From the NCBI GenBank assembly GCA_041750915.1, contig JBGSYJ010000069.1, forward strand, positions 1 to 64,000: DNA of 64,000 nucleotides, written 5' to 3'. This DNA comes from JBGSYJ01 sp041750915 (GTDB taxonomy: Bacteria; Acidobacteriota; Thermoanaerobaculia; Gp7-AA8). The position numbers were made by a program, and so were the translations under genes. This document shows, piece after piece, positions 17,039 through 27,100 of the stretch; the first letter of the stretch is position 1, and each line of letters starts with the position of its first letter. The notes under the pieces are model-generated. The model did no database searches. It worked only from the letters and a program-made list of their open reading frames with translations, and had not been told where the DNA came from.

Positions 17039-18355
17039 TTAGGGCCTTCGGCTGAATTTGTCGTACTGCAGCGTGTGATACGAATCGAGCGGTATGTCTT
17101 CTCCGCCGATGAAGAGCCTGACGAGGTTCGTCCGGATCTCGAGTGGATCACCATCGGTGACGATCACATTCGCGATCTTTCCAGCCTCGAGGGAACCGAT
17201 CCTGTCAGCGACACCAAAAATCTCGGCCGGACTGATCGTCACGGCGCGGAGGGCCTCTTCCTTCGGCAGTCCAAACGCCGCACAGGCTGCAGCCTGATAG
17301 GGGAGGTGTCTCGCATTGTGGGCGCCGCCGGTCCGGATAGCGAACCTGATGCCGGCCTGATGGAGAGCAGCGGCATTCGAGAACAGCAGATCATACGGAT
17401 CGTCCTCTTTGCCGGGAAGCGTCCAGATCGGTCCGAGGAGTACAGGGACGTTTTTCGATCGAAGCTCCGGAAGCACGCGCTGCACTTCCTGCCCGCCCGA
17501 AAGAATCATCCGGATCCCAACCTCGTCGGAAAACTTCATCGCTTCACGAATGTCAGCTTCGAGGTTCGCGAAAATGACGAGCGGGACGTCGCCGCGGACG
17601 ACAGGTACGAGCGCGTGAAGGATGAGGTCCTTCTCGGGCCGATGTTGTGCATTAATTTTCTCCGAAGCCGAGAGCGCCTTTTCGTACGCTTTCGCGTCCC
17701 TGAAGGTATCTCGAAGCTTCTCGAGCTGCGAGGTGTACTGCTTTTTCGCGCGCTTCTCCCCTTCCTCGTCCTGAGGCTGGCCGGACAACGGTGTCGTTCG
17801 CACTCGGGGGAAGTTGATGTGCATGCCGGCGGGACTCTTGAGCACCATTTCGGGTGGAGTCCAGCCGGAGAGCTGAATCAGGGCGCTCTGTCCCGAGATG
17901 ATTCCGCCGCCCGGTTCGGTAAGCACGGTCGTGATGCCGTTGATACGCGTGACGGGAATCACGTTGCTGTGCGGATTGAGTGCAACTGCCGCCACTGCAT
18001 TCGGGTTCAGGTCGCCGAGCTCCTGAATGTCTCGCGTGCCCGCGACCGAGCCGACCTCCGTCAGGCCGATCGAGGTTCCGGAGTCGATCATTCCCGGATA
18101 AACTGACAGGCCCGTGCCATCGATGACAGTCGCCCCTTCAGGCGTGTCAACTGTACGGCCTACGGCGACAATCTTTCCGCCGGCGATCACGATGGATCCG
18201 CTCTCGATCGGCGCAGATGTCACGGGATAGATCGTTGCGTTGCGGATCACGTACGCACCGCCCGGTCCGGGATTGTTCAGGATGACCGACTGTCCCGCTA
18301 TCGGAAGCGAGGCAGTCATCAGAGCTGCGCAGAGAAGCATTGTTCGAAGCTTCAT
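17039..18355 (-). CDS. amidohydrolase-family protein lacking metal ligands
   Basis: Exported protein of 438 residues, third in a tandem trio. A signal peptide (LLCAALMTASLPIAGQS) precedes the amidohydrolase beta-sandwich. The family strand that should read PGxIDxHxH is YPGMIDSGTS, so both first metal histidines are missing. The later His positions are also absent: the strand that carries HAH in the neighbour reads VIFANLEAD. The C-terminal sandwich is well kept (ISPAEIFGVADRIGSLEAGK). The fold is therefore present but metal hydrolysis is unlikely. It may be a structural partner of the intact neighbour. Its ATG overlaps the upstream stop by four bases (ATGA), indicating translational coupling. 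Confidence 0.85.
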   Translation of the reverse strand: MKLRTMLLCAALMTASLPIAGQSVILNNPGPGGAYVIRNATIYPVTSAPIESGSIVIAGGKIVAVGRTVDTPEGATVIDGTGLSVYPGMIDSGTSIGLTEVGSVAGTRDIQELGDLNPNAVAAVALNPHSNVIPVTRINGITTVLTEPGGGIISGQSALIQLSGWTPPEMVLKSPAGMHINFPRVRTTPLSGQPQDEEGEKRAKKQYTSQLEKLRDTFRDAKAYEKALSASEKINAQHRPEKDLILHALVPVVRGDVPLVIFANLEADIREAMKFSDEVGIRMILSGGQEVQRVLPELRSKNVPVLLGPIWTLPGKEDDPYDLLFSNAAALHQAGIRFAIRTGGAHNARHLPYQAAACAAFGLPKEEALRAVTISPAEIFGVADRIGSLEAGKIANVIVTDGDPLEIRTNLVRLFIGGEDIPLDSYHTLQYDKFSRRP

Positions 18356-19779
18356 CGTTCGTTCCCCATTCCGCGCTTTGAGCCGCCAGCAGTGGACTTC
18401 GCGCGCGCCTTCTCGCGCTCCTCCGCCTCCCGCTCCTGCGTGAGCAGCGCTTCCTTCTCCCGCTTCCGATCTTCCCGCTGCTGGAGGTCACGATTCCGGT
18501 CGAAGTAAACTTCGCCTTCGATCATGGTGGTCTCGACGCGGGAGTAGGTCGAGAAGGGATGTCCGGACCAGAGAACGAGGTCCGCATCCTTGCCGGGCTC
18601 GATCGAGCCGATTCGATGGCCGACGCCGAGCTGGCGGGCAGCGTTGATCGTGGCCGTCTTCAGCGCTTCTTCCTCGGAGAGACCTCCGTACTTCATCGCC
18701 TTGGCCGCGTCCAGGTTGAGATGCCTTGCCAGCTCATCGGAGTCGGAGTTCACTGAAACGAGAACTCCGTTCCGTGTCATCAGCGCGACATTGTGCGGGA
18801 TGCCGTCGTACGATTCGGCCTTGAACCCCCACCAATCGATGAAGGTGCCGGCTCCGAGACCTCCGTGGGCCGCGATCTCCTTCGCTACTTTGTAGCCTTC
18901 CAGGACGTGCTGGAACGTCGCGATCTTGAATCCGAATTCGTCAGCGAGGTTGATCAACATGACGATCTCGTCGGAGCGGTAGCAATGTGCATGGACCTGC
19001 ACGTTGCCGCGAAGAATCTCCGCCATCTCCTCCATGAGCAGATCGCGGCGCGGCGGGATCAGATTCGCCTTGTTTCTGCTGGCGTTCCAGGTGTCCCACT
19101 CCGCCATGTAGGCGCGCGCCTTCGTGAACGAATCGCGCACGACTTCTGCGACGCCCATTCGGGTTGCCGGATACTGTTTGGCGACTCCAGCGGGCGGACT
19201 GAAGTTCGCGCTCTTCGGATTCTCACCGAGGGCGAATTTAATGCCGGGAGGAGCATCGGCGATCGGCCACTCGGAAATCGGTCGTCCCCACTTCCATTTC
19301 ACGACGGCGTTCTGGCCTCCGATCGCGTTGGCCGATCCGTGCAGGATGTTTGCCGTTGTCGTCCCGCCGGCGAGCTGTCTGTAGGCGCTGATATCTTCGT
19401 TTGTGAGTGCATCGTGCACGCGCACCATTCCGGTGTTCGGTAGCGAGATCTCGTTGACGCTGCCTTCGACGGCCGTATGGCTGTGTGTATCGATGATGCC
19501 CGGCATGAGGTAGCGGCCCGTGGCGTCGATGACCTCGGCGCCCGCGCCCGCCCGGACCTGATCATCCGGTCCGACGGCGACGATTTTCGAGCCGCGGATC
19601 AGCACGGACCCTCCGGGTATCGTCCCGTTCGTGATCGTCATGACGGTCGCGTTACGGATGAGAATCTCCCGGTTCGCCGCGGTCTGGGCATAGAGTTGAA
19701 ATGTGGAAATCAGTGTGACGATCGCAACGGATGTGCGTCGGACGATAAAACCGCAATTCGAAATCCGCAATTGGCTCAT
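18352..19779 (-). CDS. exported amidohydrolase with intact metal site
   Basis: Imidazolonepropionase-like amidohydrolase of 475 residues, exported by a signal peptide (VAIVTLISTFQLYAQ). Unlike its two neighbours it keeps the metal ligands: PGIIDTHSH, the probable bridging Lys in KFALGENPK, VHAHCYRSDE, ATFQHVLEG and the aspartate in VNSDSDE. It probably hydrolyses a cyclic amide or dipeptide-like substrate in the periplasm; the substrate cannot be read from the sequence. The C-terminus is a charged helix rich in Glu, Lys and Arg. The first residues (MSQLRISNCGF) come from an AATTGCGGATTTCGAATTGCGG-like direct repeat, but the four-base ATGA overlap with the upstream gene supports this start. 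Confidence 0.88.
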   Translation of the reverse strand: MSQLRISNCGFIVRRTSVAIVTLISTFQLYAQTAANREILIRNATVMTITNGTIPGGSVLIRGSKIVAVGPDDQVRAGAGAEVIDATGRYLMPGIIDTHSHTAVEGSVNEISLPNTGMVRVHDALTNEDISAYRQLAGGTTTANILHGSANAIGGQNAVVKWKWGRPISEWPIADAPPGIKFALGENPKSANFSPPAGVAKQYPATRMGVAEVVRDSFTKARAYMAEWDTWNASRNKANLIPPRRDLLMEEMAEILRGNVQVHAHCYRSDEIVMLINLADEFGFKIATFQHVLEGYKVAKEIAAHGGLGAGTFIDWWGFKAESYDGIPHNVALMTRNGVLVSVNSDSDELARHLNLDAAKAMKYGGLSEEEALKTATINAARQLGVGHRIGSIEPGKDADLVLWSGHPFSTYSRVETTMIEGEVYFDRNRDLQQREDRKREKEALLTQEREAEEREKARAKSTAGGSKRGMGNER

Positions 19780-21383
19780 GGCGTCCTGCTCCCGGTGAAC
19801 TCGAATTGTCCGAGGTTCGTTCTGACCGTTCCTCTGATCGTCGCATTTTCAACCGTTCCGCTGAACGACCAGTCGGACGGTTCGGCCTGTGTTTGGATCG
19901 TGATGTCGAACTCGAGCCTGTTTTCGTTGAAGGAGCCGCTGCGGATGTCGCCGGAGCCGGCGCTGCCGGAATAGGTGCCCGTAAGCTCTGTACCCTGAAG
20001 TCGCAGGGTCGCCTGGATCGAAACGTCTCCGTCCGGAGCCCGCACTGTCAGATTCCATGCGCCGTCGATTGGCGACGCGGATGCAGGCGTGGCCGGTGAC
20101 GCTGTCGTTTCAGCCGGAAGTCGGATTTCACGCCCGTCGATATAGAGGTGTTTGATTTTCGAATCACGATCGAAGATCGGGCCGTCGGTTACGACGAGGT
20201 TCGCGATCTTGCCGCGCGCGATCGATCCGATTTGCCGGTCGACACCGAGAATCTCGGCGGGGGTGAGAGTGACTGCGCGGAGCGCCGCAGTTTCGGAGAG
20301 CCCCGCGTCGATCGCCTTGCGGATCCCGCTGATGAAATCGGCCGGGGCGGCTTTGCCGGAGACGAGCGCGAACGGAACGTTGCGGCGGGCGAGCTCCGCT
20401 GGCGCTGTAACGCTCAGAACGCGCTCGCGGATAACGCGAAGCGGTTCTTCCGTTCTCTCGTCTGCGTTGGCCGGAGGCTTCGGAAAGTTCACTGAGAGAA
20501 GGACAGGTACGCCCCAGCTCCTGATCTCGTCGGCCATCCTGTACGTATTGCGTCCGCCGGAAAGGATCCAGCGGAGTTTCGATTCTTCTGCGAGTGTGCG
20601 AGAGCGCCGGATCATCGTCTCGCTGTCCGCGATGAAGACCACGGGAAGTTCTCCGCGAAGGACGGGCGCTAGAGCTTCGAGATTCACGTCGGGGGTCGGG
20701 CGCCGTTTTCCGGCGGGATCGCGGCTGTAGATCCGGCTTGCCGCATCGTACTGCGCTGCATCAAGCATCGTCTGCCGGATGTGTGCAATAACGCCCATGA
20801 GGGAATCAGGATAGGTCCATGACGAGCGGGGATTGAACGAGATCTGCTGTGTGGCGGGCGACTTCAGGACCATCGCCGGAATGTCGTCACCGTAGAGGTT
20901 CAGAATGGCGCTCTGTCCATTGAAGATCCCTGCGTTGGATGCGACAAGGATCGTCGTTACGCCTGTCTTTCGCCGGCTGTCGAGCATCTCGCCGGTGAGC
21001 TTGGTCGTCTCCGCGGCCCGGAAGGTCGCTGTTGGTTCCGGCGCTGGAGTCGCTCTGGGCGCTGTGCCGGCCTCGTCGCCGAACGACGCCCGCCGTGCCG
21101 GTTCTGGCAGGCCGCTCGCCGTCTGTGCATCGAACAGTCCCGGATAGACGTGCATCCCGCTAACGTCCACCTCGACAGCATCCGGCGGCAGAGGGATGTT
21201 GCGCCCGACCGCCTCGATCAGACCGCCACGCACGATTACGGTGCCACCCTCGATATCAGCCCCTCCGACCGGATGGACTGTCCCGCCTGTGATCGCGTAA
21301 ACGCCCGGAGGTTGCGCAACCAGTGGGACCGCCAGCAGGAAGGCCGCGATGATCAACAGAAGTTGACGACAACGACTCAACAT
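19776..21383 (-). CDS. amidohydrolase-family protein lacking metal ligands, with C-terminal beta domain
   Basis: First gene of the amidohydrolase trio, 535 residues. ATG 21383 has GAGG at five bases and starts a clear signal peptide (QLLLIIAAFLLAVPLVAQ). The segment that should carry HxH reads YPGLFDAQTASGLPE, and VVFIADSETM replaces the second His strand, so the metal site is lost, as in the third gene. The C-terminal sandwich signature TLTPAEILGVDRQIGSIARG remains. A further 100-110 residues (from about GAWNLTVRAPDGD) form a beta-rich domain with alternating polar and hydrophobic residues, absent from the other two. Together the trio may form a hetero-oligomer. The heptamer array at 21429 lies just upstream. 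Confidence 0.85.
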   Translation of the reverse strand: MLSRCRQLLLIIAAFLLAVPLVAQPPGVYAITGGTVHPVGGADIEGGTVIVRGGLIEAVGRNIPLPPDAVEVDVSGMHVYPGLFDAQTASGLPEPARRASFGDEAGTAPRATPAPEPTATFRAAETTKLTGEMLDSRRKTGVTTILVASNAGIFNGQSAILNLYGDDIPAMVLKSPATQQISFNPRSSWTYPDSLMGVIAHIRQTMLDAAQYDAASRIYSRDPAGKRRPTPDVNLEALAPVLRGELPVVFIADSETMIRRSRTLAEESKLRWILSGGRNTYRMADEIRSWGVPVLLSVNFPKPPANADERTEEPLRVIRERVLSVTAPAELARRNVPFALVSGKAAPADFISGIRKAIDAGLSETAALRAVTLTPAEILGVDRQIGSIARGKIANLVVTDGPIFDRDSKIKHLYIDGREIRLPAETTASPATPASASPIDGAWNLTVRAPDGDVSIQATLRLQGTELTGTYSGSAGSGDIRSGSFNENRLEFDITIQTQAEPSDWSFSGTVENATIRGTVRTNLGQFEFTGSRTP

Positions 21384-21428
21384 GGACACCTCGCAGAAAC
21401 GAAACGGTAACGTCCGGGGAGGATACAA

Positions 21429-21487
21429 GATGAAGGATGAAAGATGAAGGATGAAGGATGAAGAGCTTCATCCTTCATCCTTCATCC
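21429..21487. repeat. inverted GATGAAG heptamer array
   Basis: Five GATGAAG-type units (21429-21463), a 3-nt AGC turn, then three TTCATCC units (21467-21487) form a near-perfect hairpin of about 22 bp. It fills the gap between the FAD oxidoreductase gene and the amidohydrolase trio and could act as a terminator. Confidence 0.9.
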
Positions 21488-21501
21488 ATTCATTTCACTC
21501 T

Positions 21502-22677
21502 TCAGAGCAGGCCGCTCACCTCATTCGGCCTTCCTTCGGCGAAGCGTTCCGGGCGGAGCGCTTGGACATTGATCGAAGTGTTTCCGTCGAGGATCATCTC
21601 GCTGAGAATCTGTCCGAGGGCCGGGGCGTGCATGACGCCGTGTCCTGAGGATCCGTTGGCGAGGTAGAGGTTCGTAGTGCCTGGTACAGGACCTACGATC
21701 GCGTGGTGATCTGGCGACATCTCGTAGAGCCCGCTCCAGCAACGTTCTCGATCGACCGGCGTGCTGGAAAGGGACGGGATCCGCTCGTGTGCGATCTTCT
21801 CCACTCGCCCGATCCATTTCTCATCGAGTGAATCGTCGAAAGGATCGTCGCGCGGCACCTCCGGCAACAACAGGAGCACCCGGCCGTCCCGCGGTCGGAG
21901 GTGAAAGCCGTCCGCGGTGAAGATTGTCATCGGCATGTCGGGAGGAAGGAGTTCCGTGGGAACGGTGACCGCCACCGACCGTCGCACTGGCGTCACCGGC
22001 ACGCTGAATCCTGCCAATTCAGCGATCGAGCCGGCCCATGCACCCGCCGCATTGACGACGATCCCCGGGTCGATCGTACCGCGTGATGTGATGATGGTTC
22101 GGACATTGTCGCCGTCGCGCTCGAGGCCGATGACTCGTTCGTCAAAGCGGACCTCGACGCCCCTGCGACGCCCATCCTCGAGGTAGCCTTCGAGCATCTG
22201 CATGGGACGGACGTAGCCGTCCGTGGGACAGAACGCGCCTCCCTCGACTCCGTGCAGGCCGATGGCGGGATTGACGTCGAGAACCTCCGCAGCACTGAGC
22301 ATGCGCGCCTCTGTCAGGCCGAACCGGTGCTGGAGTCGTTGCGCTTCCCCGAGAGCCGACAGCGACTCTTCGTCGTCGGCGACCCACAGGTACCCGCGTT
22401 GCTCGAACCCAGGATCCGTTCCGGTGTCTTCTTTGAATTGAAGAAGCTTCTGACGGGAAAGGAGAGAAAGCCGGATGTTCACTTCGGAGTCGAACTGGGC
22501 GCGGAAGCCGCCCGTGGCTTTCGATGTGCTGCCTGACCCGGCAGCTGTGCTGCCATCGACGACGACAACGTTCCTGCATCCCCGTGAGGCGAGATGCCAG
22601 GCGATGCTCGCGCCGATGATTCCGGCGCCGATTACCGCGACATCCGCAGTACGACGACGGGCGTTTCCGTTCTGCAC
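21502..22677 (-). CDS. FAD-dependent amino-acid oxidoreductase (DadA/SoxB-like)
   Basis: Flavoprotein of the DAO fold, 391 residues, probably oxidising a D-amino acid, glycine or sarcosine-like secondary amine. The dinucleotide fold is at residues 13-35 (VAVIGAGIIGASIAWHLASR, GxGxxG at 17-22), followed by the FAD-linked segment SKATGGFRAQFDSEVN. The C-terminal family signature is LYLANGSSGHGVMHAPALG. No signal peptide is present, so it is cytosolic or peripherally bound. The start is GTG 22677. The gene lies 37 bases downstream of the diguanylate cyclase gene on the same strand, so co-transcription is likely. Substrate specificity cannot be read from sequence. Confidence 0.85.
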   Translation of the reverse strand: MQNGNARRRTADVAVIGAGIIGASIAWHLASRGCRNVVVVDGSTAAGSGSTSKATGGFRAQFDSEVNIRLSLLSRQKLLQFKEDTGTDPGFEQRGYLWVADDEESLSALGEAQRLQHRFGLTEARMLSAAEVLDVNPAIGLHGVEGGAFCPTDGYVRPMQMLEGYLEDGRRRGVEVRFDERVIGLERDGDNVRTIITSRGTIDPGIVVNAAGAWAGSIAELAGFSVPVTPVRRSVAVTVPTELLPPDMPMTIFTADGFHLRPRDGRVLLLLPEVPRDDPFDDSLDEKWIGRVEKIAHERIPSLSSTPVDRERCWSGLYEMSPDHHAIVGPVPGTTNLYLANGSSGHGVMHAPALGQILSEMILDGNTSINVQALRPERFAEGRPNEVSGLL

Positions 22678-22714
22678 TCGGGGATTGTATCCGGCGGTGA
22701 CACCGATGCGGCCT

Positions 22715-23941
22715 TCAGGCGGCGAGCTCGACCCTGTTCCGTCCCATGCGCTTTGCGCGGTAGAGGGCGTCGTCGGCCTTTCGCAGCAACATCTCGTAAT
22801 CGGATCCGTCTTCCGGACACGTCGAAAGACCGGCGCTCACGGTCAAAGATCCTGCTTCCGGCTCTTTTCCCTCGCTGGAGAAACTGTGCGATTCGATCAG
22901 ACTGCGAAGGCGGTCGACTACGCGAAACGCGTCCGCCGCGCTGGTATCCGGCATGATCAGGCTGAACTCCTCACCGCCGAACCGGATCGCGAGATCCGAG
23001 CCCCTCAGGTGCTTGCGGAGCAGATCAGCAAGCTGGCGAAGCGCGGAGTCTCCGGCCTGGTGCCCGAACCGGTCGTTGTAGGCTTTGAAGTGATCGACGT
23101 CGAGCATGACGATCGTGCAATGTCCCCCGTGACGGCGGATTCGTTCGAGCTCGCCGGGGAGCGTCTCGCGAATTCGTCTGCGGTTTGGAAGCCCGGTAAG
23201 GGGATCGGTGCCGGCGAGCTCGGCCAGCTCTTTGCGCAAGGTCTGCATTTCCCGCCGATTGCGTCGGACCTTTTCGAATACCAAACCGCAGTAGATGCTC
23301 GTGGCAAGAAAAAGCAAAGCGACTGTGATCTCGAAAGCAGTCGACATCGAGTCCGATACGAGCGAATGGGGAACGAGCGCCGCGAGGTAAGCGACGCACA
23401 TCATGCTGCTCAGCATGGTCACCCGCCAGAAGCCGGCAATTCCGATGAGGAATAGCAGCGCGGCGAACCATGCAATCAAAGCAAGTGCACGAGCCTCGGG
23501 CGCAATATGAACGTAGTACGCGATCAGTCCCGCAGCCACGATCATCGGAAGCAGCACGAAATCGGGATCCGAGGGAAGCCGGCGATCGAGCCCGGTATGT
23601 ACGATGATCCAGAGGGCACCCTCCGCTGCAAGAGTAAGCGTCAGGGCAGCGATCCACTCACCCATGGTCATCGAGGTGAAGCCGGTGAGCCTGAGAATCA
23701 GCAATTCGACGACGGCGAGAAGCAACCCGGTCGTCGCCAGCTGGAGTCCACGCTTCTTGCGCTGGGTCTTTATCTGATCGTACTCGGCCAGGTTCGCGAT
23801 CGTTTCGGTTTGGGGTGCTCGCCCGGAGACGCGCCTTTCCGGCAGTGTCACCCGGAGAACTGACCACGGCCGGCGAGAAGCATCTCTTCTGTCTTGGAAC
23901 TCGTGCACGGTGTGAGCGCACTCTAGAGCAAGTGGCGTCAA
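22715..23941 (-). CDS. membrane diguanylate cyclase (GGDEF)
   Basis: Makes cyclic di-GMP at the inner membrane. About six transmembrane helices occupy residues 66-220 and form a MASE-like sensor that I cannot place in a named family. A short coiled-coil (about 222-243) leads to the GGDEF domain, which opens TDPLTGLPNRRR. The active-site loop is GGEEF at 322-326, and an RGSD inhibitory I-site sits exactly five residues before it, so product inhibition is expected. No EAL domain is present. The 5' end is uncertain: the first 60 residues are polar, and a GTG about 30 codons in is an alternative start. Confidence 0.87.
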   Translation of the reverse strand: MTPLALECAHTVHEFQDRRDASRRPWSVLRVTLPERRVSGRAPQTETIANLAEYDQIKTQRKKRGLQLATTGLLLAVVELLILRLTGFTSMTMGEWIAALTLTLAAEGALWIIVHTGLDRRLPSDPDFVLLPMIVAAGLIAYYVHIAPEARALALIAWFAALLFLIGIAGFWRVTMLSSMMCVAYLAALVPHSLVSDSMSTAFEITVALLFLATSIYCGLVFEKVRRNRREMQTLRKELAELAGTDPLTGLPNRRRIRETLPGELERIRRHGGHCTIVMLDVDHFKAYNDRFGHQAGDSALRQLADLLRKHLRGSDLAIRFGGEEFSLIMPDTSAADAFRVVDRLRSLIESHSFSSEGKEPEAGSLTVSAGLSTCPEDGSDYEMLLRKADDALYRAKRMGRNRVELAA

Positions 23942-24156
23942 CCGAGCGTCAATGACGAAACAGGATCAGGGTCGACGCAAATTGAGGAGTCATCCTGAGA
24001 GGTTGTGAATGAAACGCGGAGTGTCATCCCGACGCTGCTAATGAACCTCTCGAATGTGAGCGGCCTGCGGGCCGCCCCTACGAGAGAACACACATCGAGC
24101 TTGTTCATCTGCTTCATTGGCGCGCCGCCATTCACGCGCTCGGGCTGACACAATGA

Positions 24157-27100
24157 TTACGACTCCACGAGCGCTCGCAGCTGGCGGGTGACGACGGCGA
24201 TCATCGGAAGGTCGATCACTGTCGCAGAGCGGATCTCGGTGAGCAGCTGTTCGATTCTCGCCACCAGGGGGCCTCGCGTCGCGAGCCAGACCTCGACAGT
24301 CTCAGGCGAAGCGTCATCAGTTGTCTCGAGAACCCGGGCCGTGAGCCTGCTCTGGTAGGAGAACAGGTCGTCGATGGCTCCGGCGACGGCCTGCTTCTGC
24401 CAGGAGGAGTCGGTTTTCATGGACTGAGCCGCCTCGCGCATTCTGTCGAGGTCGAACCGTGAACCGATATGGAAGTAGACGCGCCCCGCGTCGACGACGT
24501 TCAGATTTCCCACATGCGCGAGCCGGACGATGTCGAGTGCCGACGTGAGAATCTCGCTCGTAGCCCTCCTGCGCGCGAGATCCGGAGGCAATCCGAGCTG
24601 CAGATTCTCGTTCTCGCGCTGGAGCATTGCGGTCAGCGCCGCCGGAGGGAGGATCTTCTCGAGATTCCGGGCCAGATCACCGATACGCGGACCAAATCTC
24701 TCGATGCATGCAGCAATATCCAGATCATCGTAGCCACTGCGCAGCAGCCAGACAGTGGTGCGTTCGAGAAGCTGTCCGACTTCGATCAGCATCTGAGTCT
24801 GCAGAGCGGCCGGGATCTTGTTGTCGAGATGCTCAATGGCCTTCCATGTGGTGCGGAGGTCGAACGAATCGCGGATGATCGCGTAGGCGCGGGCGATGTC
24901 GGGAGCAGTTTTCCCCGTCTCTTCCATCATTCGCGCGACAAAGGTCGGCCTCACGCGGTTCACCATCGTGTTTGTGACGAACGTCGCGATGATCTCGCGA
25001 CGGAGGCGGTGGCGCTCGATTGCTGTGCGATAGTTCTCGCGAAGCTGTTTCGGGAAGTAGAGAATCAAATCCTCGACGAGGAGAGGATCGTCAGGGAGAT
25101 CGGATTCAAGCAGCTCCTGATAGAGCCAGATCTTGCTGTAGGCGAGCAGGACAGCCAGCTCGGGACGCGTCAGTCCGAGATGGGCGAGCTGGCGCTCCTG
25201 AAGGGCCTCGTCATCCGGAAGTCCTTCGAGCGAGCGATCGAGCTTCCCGGTGCGCTCGAGGTATCGGATGAAGCGCATCTGCGTGTCGAGTATGGATTCG
25301 CCCTGAGCGAAGGCGACACTGATGACCTGTGTCTGCTGATAGTTGTCGCGCAGTACGAGCCTCGCGACTTCGTCCGTCATTTCCGCGAGTAATCCGAGCC
25401 TTTTCTCGGGAGGGATCTCTCCCCGGGCGATCGCAGCGTCGATCAGGATCTTGATGTTCACTTCGTGGTCGGAGCAGTCGACGCCGGCAGAGTTGTCGAT
25501 GGCGTCGGTGTTGATCTTCCCGGTGCTGCTGGTGAGGGCAAACTCAACTCGGGCGTGCTGGGTGAATCCGAGGTTTGCGCCCTCGCCGATCACGCGCACC
25601 CGGAGCTCGTCAGCGTTGACCCTCAGCGGGTCGTTGGCGCGGTCGCGCACGTCCGCATTCGTCTCGCGACTCGCTTTCACGTACGTGCCGATTCCACCCA
25701 TCCACATGAGGTCGGCCCGCGCACGAAGGATCGCCTGAATCAGATCGTTGGGTGTGACGGTGTTTTGAGGAAGGTCGAAGACCTCCCTGACCCGATCAGA
25801 AACAGTGATGGACTTCGAGCGCCGTTCGAACACGGCTCCGCCGGGCGAGAGCAGGGACGGATCGTAGTCGGACCAGGCCGACCGCGGCAGGTTGAACAGC
25901 CTCTCCCGTTCGATGAAACTGCGCTCCGGATCCGGATCCGGATCGACGAAAATGTGCAGATGGTTGAACGCGCCGATCAGTCTGATGTGCCGGGACAGGA
26001 GCATCGCGTTTCCGAAGACGTCTCCGGACATATCGCCGACGCCAACGGCCGTGAAGTCTTCGCGCTGGCAGTCGACTCCCAGCTCGCTGAAGTGGCGCTT
26101 GACAGCCTCCCAGCCGCCGCGCGCGGTGATACCCATCTTCTTGTGGTCGTATCCCGCGCTGCCACCGGACGCGAACGCATCTCCCAGCCAGAAGCCGTAC
26201 TCCAGGGAGATGCTGTTTGCAATGTCAGAAAACGTTGCGGTGCCCTTGTCGGCAGCGACCACGAGGTAGGGATCGTCGCCGTCGCGCCGCACGATTCCCT
26301 GCGGCGGGATGATGTCGTCCTCAGATCGGTTGTCGGTGAGGTCGAGAAGCGCGCGGATCAGCATTTTGTAGCAGGCGACGCCCTCGGTCATGATCTCGTC
26401 CCGAGTCGTTCCGGGGTTCTTGACAATGAACCCGCCCTTCGCACCGACGGGGACGATGACCGCGTTCTTGACCGTCTGGGCTTTGAGCAGCCCGAGGATC
26501 TCTGTGCGGAAATCCTCCCTGCGGTCCGACCAGCGGAGCCCGCCGCGTGCGACCCTGCCCCCGCGGAGGTGGATTCCTTCCATCCGCGGTGAATACACGA
26601 AGACTTCGACCTGCGGACGGGGGAGGGGAAGTCCTTCGACGGCTGCGGAGTCGAACTTGAAAGAGATCCACGGCTTCCGCTCGCCGTTCGTGTCACGCTG
26701 AAAGTAATTCGTCCGGAGAGTCGAGTCGATCAGGTTGCGGTAGCGCCTCAGGATTCTGTCCTCGTCCGGGTTCGACACCGACTCGAGCGCTTCGTTGATC
26801 TGTTCGTGCAGCTCCGCTGCCCTCGCCGCGTCAGCATTCTTTGTGTCAAAGAGCGCGTAGTAGAGGTCGAGCAGCATCCGAGCGATCTCCGGATTGTTCG
26901 AGAGCGTCTGCTGCATGTAGGTCTCGCTGAGCGTGATTCCAGCCTGCCGGAGGTACTTGCAGTACGCGCGGAGCACGGCAACCTCGTGCCATTCCATGCC
27001 GGCCGCGAGGACGAGCCGGTTGAAGCCGTCGTTTTCCGCCTCGCCCTTCCAGACGCGGAGAAACGTCTCCTCGAACTTTGGTTTCGTCTCGAGGAAGTTG

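Noticed and set aside
23942..24156. Possible small gene between GGDEF and NAD-GDH genes
   Set aside because: Only fragments of repeat arms (CATCCCGAC, GCTGCTAATGAACC, GGCCTGCGGGCCGCCCC) are visible; no coding signal.
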